This document shows, piece after piece, positions 34,940-43,816 of a DNA stretch of 64,000 bases. Both the position numbers and the translations under genes were made by a program. Every line of letters begins with the position of its first letter. Within the stretch, counting starts at the first letter, position 1. The DNA comes from Poriferisodalis sp965208555. GTDB lineage: Bacteria > Actinomycetota > Acidimicrobiia > Acidimicrobiales > Poriferisodalaceae. Under the pieces are notes generated by a model that saw only the letters and a program-made list of their open reading frames with translations, ran no database searches and had not been told where the DNA came from. The stretch is taken from the NCBI RefSeq assembly GCF_965208555.1, contig NZ_OZ242342.1, forward strand, positions 1,736,001-1,800,000. Reading direction: 5' to 3'.

Positions 34940-36009
34940 CGGCCCCACCCCGCACCGAGCGTCAGGCGGCGATCGGGCGCATCAGGCCGGTCACGCAGCC
35001 GCAGGATCCAGCGCACGATCAGCGGCGCTGCCACGAACAGCAGGATGAGCGCCTGGATCACGTCGATGATCTCGGGCGCGACCCCTGACTCGAACTGCAT
35101 CTTCGCGGCGCCCGCCTCCATCAGCCCCACCAGCAGGCCAGCGGGGATGACGGCGATGGGGTTGGTGCGAGCCAGCAGCGCAATCGTGATGCCCTCGAAG
35201 CCGAGGCCCACGTTCACCCCGGCCTCGAAACGACCGTCGACGCCGAGCGACTCGATCGCCCCGCCGAGGCCGGCCAGCAGCCCCGCCACCGCCATCGTCG
35301 AGGCCATGATCCAGCCCACCGAGATCCCGGCGTACCGGGCTGCATGCCGGTTCGCCCCCACGCTTCGCACCTCGAAGCCGTAGGTGGTGCGTTCCAGGAT
35401 GAACCAGCAGGCGAATGCGGCGATCACCGCGAGCACGAAGCCTGCGGGCAGCCATCCCCACGTGGGTATCTCTGCCGACGGCTGGACCAGCGGGGTCCGG
35501 GCGATGATGTTGGAACCCGATCGGTCCTGCCAGGGGTTCGCGGCCAGCCAGTCGGTGAGATTGCCGGCCACGAAGTTGAGCATGATGGTGACGATCACCT
35601 CATGCGCACCCGACGTGGCTTTCAGCACCCCGGCGATGGCGCCCCATGCGGCGCCCGCAGCCGCACCGACCAGCAGCGCCAGCGGCAGATGCACCACCAG
35701 CGGCACACCCTCGAGCCCGAAGCCCACGCCGGCGGCGAACGCCGCGCCGACCAGCAGCTGGCCCTGCCCGCCGATGTTGAACAGGCCCGCCTTGAAGGCG
35801 AAGGCGACCGCCAGCCCGCCGAAGACCAGCGGTGTCGCCTTCTGCAGTGTGCGCAGCAGCGCATCGGCGTCGCCCGCCCCGCCGAGCACCAGCGCGCTGT
35901 ACGCGCTGGAGACCGAGTGCCCCTGCACTGCGATGAGCACTGCACCGAGCACCAGCCCCAGCACTACGGATGCCAACGGCACCGCAGCGGAGCGCATCAC
36001 CCCGCGCAT
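34936..36009 (-). CDS. Nucleoside ABC transporter permease (YufP-like)
   Basis: The 357-residue membrane protein of the same family has the signature FAFKAGLFNIGGQGQLLVGA and the later NVGLGFEGITIALLARTNP. ATG 36009 gives a short N-terminus before the first helix; another ATG lies 12 nt downstream. It starts 25 nt after bmpA and overlaps the next permease by ATGA, so bmpA and these three genes form one transcription unit. Confidence 0.92.
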   Translation of the reverse strand: MRGVMRSAAVPLASVVLGLVLGAVLIAVQGHSVSSAYSALVLGGAGDADALLRTLQKATPLVFGGLAVAFAFKAGLFNIGGQGQLLVGAAFAAGVGFGLEGVPLVVHLPLALLVGAAAGAAWGAIAGVLKATSGAHEVIVTIMLNFVAGNLTDWLAANPWQDRSGSNIIARTPLVQPSAEIPTWGWLPAGFVLAVIAAFACWFILERTTYGFEVRSVGANRHAARYAGISVGWIMASTMAVAGLLAGLGGAIESLGVDGRFEAGVNVGLGFEGITIALLARTNPIAVIPAGLLVGLMEAGAAKMQFESGVAPEIIDVIQALILLFVAAPLIVRWILRLRDRPDAPDRRLTLGAGWGR

Positions 36010-36034
36010 GGAGCTCTCGCGAGCGTCCCCGGGA

Positions 36035-37186
36035 TCAGCCCGGCGGCCACCCGGTGTCGATCTCACCGGCGTTCAGGCCGGCAAGGACGTCGGCGAGTGT
36101 TGCCCGCATGTCGTCGGTGACGATGTCGTCGAAGTCATGGAATGGCGCCAGACCGACCTCGCCGAGATAGTTGCCCCCGGCAAAGTCGCCGCTCTGGGCT
36201 TGAGCGATCAGGTCGGCCACGCCCGGGGTGATGAGCTTCATTGCGCTCGTCACCAGGCACGGCCGCGCCTCGGGCACCGTGTTCCACTGGTCGGTGTCGA
36301 CGCCGACGCAGTAGGCGCCTTCCTGCGAGGCAATCTCGATGAGCGCCCCGTTGCCGGTAGCACCGCCTGCGCCGAAGATGATGTCGGCGCCCTGGTCGAG
36401 TGCCTGACGGGCGGTGGCCGCACCCCAGTCCGGGTCGCCGAAGGCCACGTCAAGACCGCCCGGGTGGTACGTCGAGATCGTCTGCACGTCGGGGTTGGTG
36501 TAGCGCGCACCGTGCTCCCAGCCCTCTTTGAAGGCCACGACGGGCGGCACCAGGTCGGTGCCCAGCACGGCGCCCACGATGTTGCTCTCGGTGAGCATGC
36601 CGGCGAGCGCGCCGGCCAGGAAGCCCGACTGGTCTTCGGGGAAGATCAGCCCGGCCAGGTTGGGCAGCGCCTCGGCTTGGAACTGGTCGACGCCGATGAA
36701 GAAGATGTCCGGGTTTGCCTGTGCAGCGGCGATGGTGGCGTCGCCGAGACCGAATCCGACGGTGATGATGACATCGACGCCGTCGTCGATGAACAGGCCG
36801 ATGTTGTTCTCGTAGTCCTTGGCTTCCTCGGTCTCGATGTAGTTCGCCTCAGCCCCCAGCGCGGCGGCGGCCTGCTCCGCACCTTCCCATGCCGACTGGT
36901 TGAAGCTCTTGTCGTCCACCTTGCCGGTGTCGGTGACGAGCCCGATCTTGAACGGCTCGGCATCGTCCATCTCGTCCATGTCGCCGCCGTCGTCCATGCC
37001 GTCGTCGCCGTCGTCCATGCCGTCGCCGTCGTCCATGTCACCGCTCGGTTCATCGGCCGCAGCGGCAGCCGTGGTCGCCGCAGCAGCAGCCTCCGTCGTC
37101 TCCGGCTCATCGCTGCCAGAGCATGCGGCGGCGAGCATCGACACGACAGCCAGCACCATCGCGAGCCGTCTGGTGAATGCAGTCAT
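36035..37186 (-). CDS. BmpA-type nucleoside-binding lipoprotein
   Basis: The 383-residue protein is the substrate-binding lipoprotein of the transporter. The signal peptide ends in the lipobox LAAAC with C22. A long Ala/Thr then Asp/Gly/Met-rich spacer (about 28-75, repeats of MDDG) follows, and then the binding fold from KIGLVTDTGKVDDKSFNQS. The motif DDKSFN and the later IIFGAGGATGNG are characteristic of BMP/PnrA proteins that bind purine nucleosides. It lies 66 nt downstream of the epimerase gene. Confidence 0.92.
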   Translation of the reverse strand: MTAFTRRLAMVLAVVSMLAAACSGSDEPETTEAAAAATTAAAAADEPSGDMDDGDGMDDGDDGMDDGGDMDEMDDAEPFKIGLVTDTGKVDDKSFNQSAWEGAEQAAAALGAEANYIETEEAKDYENNIGLFIDDGVDVIITVGFGLGDATIAAAQANPDIFFIGVDQFQAEALPNLAGLIFPEDQSGFLAGALAGMLTESNIVGAVLGTDLVPPVVAFKEGWEHGARYTNPDVQTISTYHPGGLDVAFGDPDWGAATARQALDQGADIIFGAGGATGNGALIEIASQEGAYCVGVDTDQWNTVPEARPCLVTSAMKLITPGVADLIAQAQSGDFAGGNYLGEVGLAPFHDFDDIVTDDMRATLADVLAGLNAGEIDTGWPPG

Positions 37187-37252
37187 CTGGGGCCTCCCGT
37201 GTGCGGGCGGCGGGATTGGTCCATGCACCCGTACGCCCTGACCGTGTTGACT

Positions 37253-37654
37253 CTATTCCTCCACGAGCTCCACGAGGGTGCCGAGATTGCCCTTCGGGTG
37301 GACGAAGGCGACGGTGGTGCCCCGGGAGCCCGGCCGCGGCGCGGTGTCGATGGGCACCGCCCCGGCGTCGATCATGGCCGCGAGCGCTGCAGCGCAGTCG
37401 TCCACGCGGTAGCCGATGTGGTGCAGGCCTTCGCCCCGGCGCTCGAGGAACTTGGCGATGGGCGAATCCGGACGGGTCGCAGCAGTGAGCTGGATGTAGC
37501 TGTCGGCCACCTTGATCAGCGCCTCTTCGACACCGTCGGAGTCGACGACCTCCCGGTGGGCCACCTCGGCGCCGAATGCGTCGCTGTAGTAGGCGACTGC
37601 GGCGTCGAGATCCTTCACGGCTATAGCGACGTGGTCGATCTCGGTCAGGATCAT
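37253..37654 (-). CDS. epi: Methylmalonyl-CoA/ethylmalonyl-CoA epimerase
   Basis: The 133-residue VOC-fold epimerase interconverts (2R)/(2S) methylmalonyl- and ethylmalonyl-CoA. Metal ligands are H8 in TEIDHVAIAV, a His in GLHHIGYRV and the C-terminal Glu in LVELVEE. Its ATG overlaps the ccr stop by one base (TGATG), so the two are translationally coupled, matching their consecutive roles in the ethylmalonyl-CoA pathway. Confidence 0.93.
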   Translation of the reverse strand: MILTEIDHVAIAVKDLDAAVAYYSDAFGAEVAHREVVDSDGVEEALIKVADSYIQLTAATRPDSPIAKFLERRGEGLHHIGYRVDDCAAALAAMIDAGAVPIDTAPRPGSRGTTVAFVHPKGNLGTLVELVEE

Positions 37655-39021
37655 CAGGCTGCCCCCTGTTCAGCTTCCAGCGATGCAGCGTGGCGAGCGA
37701 ACAGCGTGATGCGGTCGTCGCCGATGCGTTCCCGCTTTTCTGGATCGGTGATGCCCAGACCCGGCTCGGGGGCCAGGCACAGCACGCCCAGCTTGCCCTC
37801 GTGCAGGTTGTGATGGACCTGCCAGGCAGCGAGGCCGGTCTCTTCCAGCGTGAACGTCTTGGACAGGATCGGCTGGATGCGCCCCTGGTCGATCAGGTGA
37901 TTCATGGCCCACGCCTCGGCGTAGTTGGCGAAGTGGCTCGACAGAATCTGCTTCAGCTTCATCCACAGATGCCGGTTGTCGTACTCGATCATGTACCCGC
38001 TGGTGGCAGCGCAGGTCACGACCGTGCCGCCCCGCTTGGCGACGAACACCGATGCGCCCATGGTGGACCTGCCGGGGTGCTCGAACACGATGTCGGGGTC
38101 GTCGCCGATGAGGCCGCGCACCTTCTTGCCGAGGCGCCGCCATTCGCTCTCGTCCTGGGTGTGCGCGTCGCTCCAGAAGCGGTAGCCCTCGGCGCTCCGA
38201 TCGATGACGTGCTCGACGCCGAGCTGGCCGAGCAGCTCCGCCTTGTCGGGCGAGCTGACGACGCCGATGGGAACGCCGCCGCCGTTGAGCACGAGCTGGC
38301 AGGCGTAGCCCCCCAGCCCGCCGGTGGCCCCCCAGATCAGCACCGAATCGCCCTGCTTCATGCGAGCGGCGTTGTCGCCGACCAGCATCCGGTACGAGGT
38401 CGCGGCGCACAGCGCGTTGACCGCGGCTTCCTCCCAGGAGAGGTGCGCCGGCTTTGGCATGAGCTGGTTGGCCTTGACGATGGACAGGTCCGCAAGACCG
38501 CCGAAGTTGCTCTCGAAGCCCCAGATCCGCTGGTTGGAGGCCTTCATCGAGTCCTCATGGGCGGCGGGGTCCTGATCGTCCACGTAGTTGCAGTGGACGA
38601 CCACCCGGTCGCCCGGGCGCCAATTGCGCACCGCCGAGCCGCACTGCAGCACCACGCCGGAGGCGTCGGAGCCGAGCACGTGATAGTCGAGCGCGTGCCG
38701 GGCACCCCAGCTGCTCTCACGACCCAGCCGATCCAAGAAGCCGAACGTCGACAGCGGCTCGAATATCGAGGTCCACACCGTGTTGAAGTTGATGGCGCTG
38801 GCCATTACCGCCAGGTACACCTCATCGGGCGCCAGCTCGGGAGTGGCGACCTCGCCGATGTGGGTGGCCTCGCGGGGATCCTTGTCCGCCGAGGCTCGGC
38901 CTTCGAACATCGTCTGCTCGTTGCGCAGTACATAGGCAGCCCTGAAGCTCTCCGGTATGGGCAGGGCCTCCAGCTCGGGACCCGATGCGCCGGCGGCGAT
39001 GGCATCAGCGATCTGCTTCAC
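37654..39021 (-). CDS. ccr: Crotonyl-CoA carboxylase/reductase
   Basis: Ccr reductively carboxylates crotonyl-CoA to ethylmalonyl-CoA with NADPH, the key step of the ethylmalonyl-CoA pathway. The 455-residue MDR-family protein has the Ccr-specific N-terminal block ASAINFNTVWTSIFEP, the loop HVLGSDASGVV, the nucleotide motif IWGATGGLGGYACQLV and the CO2-pocket-type segment FEHPGRSTMGASVFV. Together these distinguish it from ordinary quinone reductases. GTG 39021 is chosen because TAGCGT lies 7 nt upstream. It is divergent from the thiolase gene. Confidence 0.93.
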   Translation of the reverse strand: MKQIADAIAAGASGPELEALPIPESFRAAYVLRNEQTMFEGRASADKDPREATHIGEVATPELAPDEVYLAVMASAINFNTVWTSIFEPLSTFGFLDRLGRESSWGARHALDYHVLGSDASGVVLQCGSAVRNWRPGDRVVVHCNYVDDQDPAAHEDSMKASNQRIWGFESNFGGLADLSIVKANQLMPKPAHLSWEEAAVNALCAATSYRMLVGDNAARMKQGDSVLIWGATGGLGGYACQLVLNGGGVPIGVVSSPDKAELLGQLGVEHVIDRSAEGYRFWSDAHTQDESEWRRLGKKVRGLIGDDPDIVFEHPGRSTMGASVFVAKRGGTVVTCAATSGYMIEYDNRHLWMKLKQILSSHFANYAEAWAMNHLIDQGRIQPILSKTFTLEETGLAAWQVHHNLHEGKLGVLCLAPEPGLGITDPEKRERIGDDRITLFARHAASLEAEQGAA

Positions 39022-39028
39022 GGGCCGA

Positions 39029-39034
39029 ACGCTA
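39029..39034 (-). promoter_or_regulatory. Leaderless-type -10 box for ccr-epi
   Basis: TAGCGT on the minus strand ends 7 nt before the ccr GTG. The 173-bp gap to the divergent thiolase gene holds no other clear signal. Confidence 0.45.
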
Positions 39035-39194
39035 ACGGTGCGAGAGAGCTGCCGGTTCCACGCATTTCTGAGACATCGGCTCTGCCTCGGGCTCGACGCC
39101 TCGGCAGGCTCACAGACCGTTTCGTACACTCGCCGTTCACAGATCCGTCGCCCAGCCCAGCGGCCGGCGCGTCGGTACAGGTGAGGGGGTCACA

Positions 39195-40376
39195 ATGCCT
39201 GGTTCGGTGATCGCCGGGGGCGCACGCACGCCGATCGGCAAGTTCAACGGCGGGCTAGCCGGCCTGACCGGCGCTCAGCTCGGCGGCGTTGCGATCACCG
39301 GAGCGCTGGAGCGGTCCGGCGTTGCGCCCGGCGATGTCGACTACGTGGTCATGGGTCAGGTGCTGCAGGCCGGTCAGGGCCAGATCACCGCCCGGCAGGC
39401 GGCGACCGAGGCAGGCATCCCCATGGACGTGCCGGCCATCACCGTCAACAAGGTGTGCCTGTCGGGTCTGAACGCCGTCTACATGGCAGACCAGATGATC
39501 GCCGCGGGCGACGCGGACGTGGTCGTCGCCGGCGGCATGGAGTCCATGACCAACGCGCCGTACTTGTTGCCCGACGGCCGCAACGGCATGCGGATGGGCT
39601 CGGGCACCGTGCTCGACGCGATGATCCACGACGGCCTGTGGTGCGCCTTCGACGACGGCCACATGGGGGACGGCACCGAACGGGACGCCGCGAGCGCCGG
39701 CATCCCGCGCAGCGCCATGGACGAATACTCCGCCCAATCGCACGAACGCGCGGCGGCTGCACAGAAGGACGGCCGCTTCGACGACGAGATCGTGGCCGTC
39801 AGCATCCCTCAGCGCCGCGGCGATCCGCTGACGGTGCTCGACGACGAAGGCATCCGACCCGGCACGACGTCGGAGAGCCTGTCCGGCCTGCGGCCGGCGT
39901 TCGCTGCCGACGGGGCCGTCACGGCCGGCAATGCGTCCCAGATCTCCGACGGCGGCTGTGCGCTCGTGCTCATGTCGCCCGAGGCCGCCGAACGACATGG
40001 CGCCGAGCCGCTCGCTGAGGTCGTGTCCTACGGCATGGTCGCGGGGCCGGACACCTGCTTGCTGCACCAGCCGTCGCGCGCCATCGGGCGTGCGCTCGAG
40101 CGCGCCGGCTTGACGGTGGAGGACCTGTCACTGTTCGAGATCAACGAAGCCTTCGCCGCGGTGGCTGTGGCGTCGACGCAGGATCTGGGCGTGTCACCGG
40201 AGATCGTGAATCCGAACGGCGGTGCGGTGGCGCTCGGCCATCCCATCGGCATGTCAGGTGCCCGCCTGGCGCTCACCCTCGCCAGCGAGCTGCGTCGCCG
40301 GGGCGGCGGCCTAGGGGCTGCGGCGCTCTGCGGGGGCGGCGGCCAGGGCGACGCCGTGGTCTTGCGCGTGGCGTAG
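39195..40376 (+). CDS. phaA: Acetyl-CoA acetyltransferase (thiolase)
   Basis: The 393-residue thiolase condenses two acetyl-CoA, or cleaves 3-ketoacyl-CoA. The nucleophile is C88 (VNKVCLSG); the HGH-type active site is seen in NEAFAAV and GGAVALGHPIGMSGAR, and the second Cys in ALCGGGGQGDA. GAGGGGG lies 8 nt before the ATG. Divergence from ccr and the nearby epimerase suggest it makes acetoacetyl-CoA for the ethylmalonyl-CoA pathway or for polyhydroxybutyrate; a degradative thiolase is the alternative. Confidence 0.92.
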   Translation: MPGSVIAGGARTPIGKFNGGLAGLTGAQLGGVAITGALERSGVAPGDVDYVVMGQVLQAGQGQITARQAATEAGIPMDVPAITVNKVCLSGLNAVYMADQMIAAGDADVVVAGGMESMTNAPYLLPDGRNGMRMGSGTVLDAMIHDGLWCAFDDGHMGDGTERDAASAGIPRSAMDEYSAQSHERAAAAQKDGRFDDEIVAVSIPQRRGDPLTVLDDEGIRPGTTSESLSGLRPAFAADGAVTAGNASQISDGGCALVLMSPEAAERHGAEPLAEVVSYGMVAGPDTCLLHQPSRAIGRALERAGLTVEDLSLFEINEAFAAVAVASTQDLGVSPEIVNPNGGAVALGHPIGMSGARLALTLASELRRRGGGLGAAALCGGGGQGDAVVLRVA

Positions 40377-40425
40377 CCGTCGGGTCACGGCACACCCGCC
40401 CAGCACCAGCGGCGCCGAGAGCTCG

Positions 40426-40815
40426 TCAGGCCGCTTCGGGCCGGGCGAGCACTTCAGTCGCGACGCAGAGCGGCCAGAGGGCAGCAGAGATCGCATCGCT
40501 GATCGCAGCGGCGTCCGCGGCCGGCACCTCCAGGTAGATGCGGCTCGCTGCCAGCAGCTCGGTCAGCCGGGCGAACGGGGCCGGATCGACCAGCATCGCC
40601 CCGACCACGGCTGCCGGCGCGGTCGCGATCGCCAGCAGCACTCCGCACGGATCCACGAACACCGCGGCGACGCCTCGCGGCGACGCGGCAGCACTCAAGC
40701 ACAGGGCTCGGGCGTGGCATGGCCCTGCCACCACGACGCGTTCGGCGGGCGACGGGCGGAACACCGCGACCGGCAGGTCGTGTGACGTCGGATGGTGGGG
40801 ATCGAAGGCGGCCAT
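40426..40815 (-). CDS. Hypothetical protein
   Basis: The 129-residue protein is Ala-rich, with no signal peptide or membrane helix. It contains scattered Cys residues (GPCHARALCLS, FVDPCGVLL, WPLCVA). No family was recognised. AAGGAG lies 5 nt before the ATG, supporting translation. It follows recR-dnaX on the same strand after an 86-nt gap. Confidence 0.6.
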   Translation of the reverse strand: MAAFDPHHPTSHDLPVAVFRPSPAERVVVAGPCHARALCLSAAASPRGVAAVFVDPCGVLLAIATAPAAVVGAMLVDPAPFARLTELLAASRIYLEVPAADAAAISDAISAALWPLCVATEVLARPEAA

Positions 40816-40901
40816 GGCACTCCTTGTGGGTGCAGGCCGCTGGGGAAGTGTGGGCGGACCGTAGGCATTCGCAGCCAATCCGTCCAGCGAATTAGGGAGT
40901 G

Positions 40902-41532
<631 letters not shown>

Positions 41533-41549
<17 letters not shown>

Positions 41550-43335
41550 CGTCGCGGACCACGACCGAGCCGGGGAAGTGGTCCACTATCCGCTGCACCT
41601 TGGCTTCCGGGGAGGAAGCAGATGCGCCGGCCTCCGGTGAGGAGGCAGATGCGGCAGCCTCCGCGGAGGAAGCAGGTGCGGGAGCTTCCTCGGAACGGGT
41701 CGTCGCCGAGCTGCTCGCGGCGGCGGCCTCGTCGCTGACCTCGATGCGAATGGTCTGATCGAGCACCTCAGACAGGATCGCTTCGGCCTCGTTGCTGCGT
41801 CGCCGTGCCTGCTCGATCGGCACGCCATCGCTGAGCCGGATCGTCACCACGTTGTGATCGCGAGCAAGAACTTCGGCTTCGCGAAACAGGCCGGCAGCGA
41901 GTGGGCGGAGCCGTTCGACTACCTGCGGCTCCCAGATGCGTTGCAGGTCCTGGGCTGTCACGGTCGTCGGGGCGGCGGGTGCTGCCGCGGGTTCGTCTGC
42001 GGATTCCGGCTGCGGTGCCTCATCCCCAGCCGACACCGGCGGCGTGGGTGCCGCCGCGGGAGCTGGCACAGGTGCGGCCGGCGCTGGTGCTGCTGGCGGC
42101 GCGGGAGCTGGGGGGGCGGGGGGCGCTGGTGGTGTGGCGCTCGTCGGCGCGTCGAGCGAGGGCGGGGCTTTGGTCGCGGCCATCGCCGCGCGGGCGGCAG
42201 CGGGACCGGCGCCGGGGGGCGTTGAAGCATCGGTGCCGCTACTGGCTGGCGCGGCGGCGGACGAGCCTGCGTCGGGCGCACCTGCACCGAGCAGATCGTC
42301 GGCGAGCAGCCCCACCAGGGCCGTCTCCAAGGTCAGGCGACGGTCGGCCGATTGCGGCATCTGCGCCAGCGCGCTGCCGATGGCCTCGAGTGCTCGCACG
42401 TTGGCGCGGCGACCCATTACATCGCTCAGCTCGCGCGCCGAGGTGATGTCGGCCGGCGGCAGCTCAGCGGGCTCCACGCCGGCACCCACCAGGAACATGT
42501 CACGCAGACGGCGTGCGGTGCGCTCGGCGAGATCGCGGGCGTCGACGCCCGCCGCGGTGGCCGTGGCCACAGCGATCAACGTCGCCGCCAAATCAGCGCG
42601 TGCCAGGGCCTGCACCAGCGCGTTCACGTCGGTGCGGTCGTCAGGGATGCCCCCCGCCGCCAGCACCGTGTCGAGCGCTGAAAGCGCATCGCGCACCGAC
42701 CCGGCGCCGCGCTCGGTCACATAGTCGACGACGGCGTCATCGATCGGCGCGTCGGCCGCTTCGGCGATCGCCCGCACATGCGGAGCCATCTCGTCGGCGC
42801 CGACCAGCGACAGCTCGAACTGCTGGGTGCGGCTGCGGATGGTGGGCAGCACCTTGTTCGGATCGGTCGTGGCGAGGATGAACACCACGTGGGCCGGCGG
42901 TTCCTCCAAGGTCTTGAGCAGCGCATTGGATGCCGCTGCCGAGAGCATGTGCACCTCGTCGAGCAGGTACACCTTGCGACGCCCGGAGCTGACCAAGGCC
43001 GCCTTCTCGGTCATGTCCCGTATGTGGTTCACCGAATTGTTGGACGCAGCGTCAAGCTCGATGAGATCCATCGAGGTGCCCGCGGCGACTGCGGCGCAGC
43101 TGCCGCAGGCATCGCAGGGCTCCCCGTCGTCGGTGAGCGCCTCGCAGTTGAGTGCTTTGGCAAGGATGCGCGCCGTCGACGTCTTGCCGGTGCCGCGAGG
43201 ACCGCTCAGCAGGTACGCGTGCCCGACGCGGTCCTCCCGAACTGCGTTGCGCAAGGCGCGGACCAGGTGCGGCTGGCCGACCACCTCCGCAAATCGCTGA
43301 GGCCGGAACCTCCGGTAGAGCGACTGGTGCTGCAT
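41533..43335 (-). CDS. dnaX: DNA polymerase III gamma/tau subunit
   Basis: The 600-residue clamp-loader subunit has Walker A GPRGTGKTS at 45-53, a four-Cys zinc module (C65, C74, C77, C80), Walker B LLDEVHML and sensor 1 LATTDPNK. A low-complexity Ala/Pro linker (about 350-450) precedes a tau-like C-terminal domain, and three 27-bp repeats encode an Ala/Ser/Glu tail. No slippery heptamer for a short gamma form was noticed. The gene is divergent from the 4.5S RNA gene. Confidence 0.95.
41604..41684. repeat. Three 27-bp tandem repeats in the dnaX 3' end
   Basis: Three imperfect 27-bp units encode ASSPEAGAS-like nonamers near the DnaX C-terminus. Each unit contains a small inverted repeat (CTTCC/GGAAG in the first, CCTCC/GGAGG in the second). 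Confidence 0.7.
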
Positions 43336-43378
43336 CTCGCGGCGATCCTAAGCAGTCCAGCCAGTTGCTGCGCCCGCC

Positions 43379-43452
43379 GGTTGGGCGGCCAAGAACTCTG
43401 CGACCAGCGATCCAGCAGGTCGCAACGTCGCAGAGTTCTCGCCCGCCCAACC
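43379..43452. repeat. Family B palindromic repeat, copy B2
   Basis: This 74-nt element lies between dnaX and the 4.5S RNA gene. The 34-nt core differs from B1 at two positions. The 20-nt arms (43379-43398 and 43433-43452) pair at 18 of 20 positions but share only half of their bases with the B1 arms. Confidence 0.8.
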
Positions 43453-43490
43453 AGCTCGTGTTTCTGTGAGTAGCCCGGGCTCTCTGCGGT

Positions 43491-43496
43491 TAGCGT
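43491..43496 (+). promoter_or_regulatory. -10 box for the 4.5S RNA gene
   Basis: TAGCGT has the same hexamer as the leaderless mRNA promoters; a start about 7 nt downstream fits the predicted RNA 5' end. Confidence 0.4.
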
Positions 43497-43503
43497 TTGG
43501 CGT

Positions 43504-43632
43504 GTGTCGCCGTCTGACGTGGCGGCCGGGTCCTGTGCAACGGCGACCCGTGAACCGAGTCAGGGCCGGGAGGCAGCAGCTCTCAGCGGACCTCGTTGTG
43601 TGCCGCAGATCGCCTGGCCGCCTCGCCAGACG
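43504..43632 (+). ncRNA. ffs: Signal recognition particle RNA (4.5S, small bacterial type)
   Basis: The conserved SRP domain is visible: TCCTGTGCAAC on the 5' side, GTGAACCGAGTCAGGGCCGG and GGAGGCAGCAG at the apical loop and Ffh-binding region, and GTTGTGTGCCGCAG returning on the 3' side. The base is closed by GTCTG (43512-43516) with CAGAC (43627-43631) and GGCGGCC with GGCCGCC. The position between dnaX, tRNA-Ser and tadA is a common actinobacterial arrangement. The exact ends are estimates. Confidence 0.88.
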
Positions 43633-43678
43633 GTGACACCGCCCTTATCTCCGTCTCGCCGGAGGTGGGGCGCCTTCG

Positions 43679-43699
43679 CGGGATCGCCACGCGATCCCG
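43679..43699 (+). terminator. Hairpin after the 4.5S RNA gene
   Basis: A perfect 9-bp stem (CGGGATCGC/GCGATCCCG) with a CAC loop lies 47 nt after the RNA and 9 nt before tRNA-Ser. It has no T-run. Confidence 0.45.
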
Positions 43700-43708
43700 G
43701 ATTGATAC

Positions 43709-43797
43709 GGAGAGTTGCCAGAGTGGACGAATGGGCTCGCTTGGAAAGCGTGTGAGGCTTTCATCGGCCTCCGTGGGTTCGAATCCCACACTCTCCG
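43709..43797 (+). tRNA. tRNA-Ser (anticodon GGA)
   Basis: The 89-nt class II tRNA has acceptor arms GGAGAGT/ACTCTCC and discriminator G. The anticodon loop TTGGAAA gives GGA, and there is a long variable arm. The anticodon stem CTCGC/GCGTG contains a U-U mismatch at 28-42. Confidence 0.94.
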
Positions 43798-43816
43798 CAT
43801 GTCAGACTGAGCAGTG

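Noticed and set aside
39022..39194. B12 riboswitch upstream of ccr or the thiolase gene
   Set aside because: No B12-box or other riboswitch consensus was recognisable, and ccr has a leaderless-type start.
43504..43755. An 83-codon plus-strand open frame upstream of tRNA-Ser
   Set aside because: It overlaps the 4.5S RNA, its hairpin and the tRNA, and the peptide has no recognisable features.
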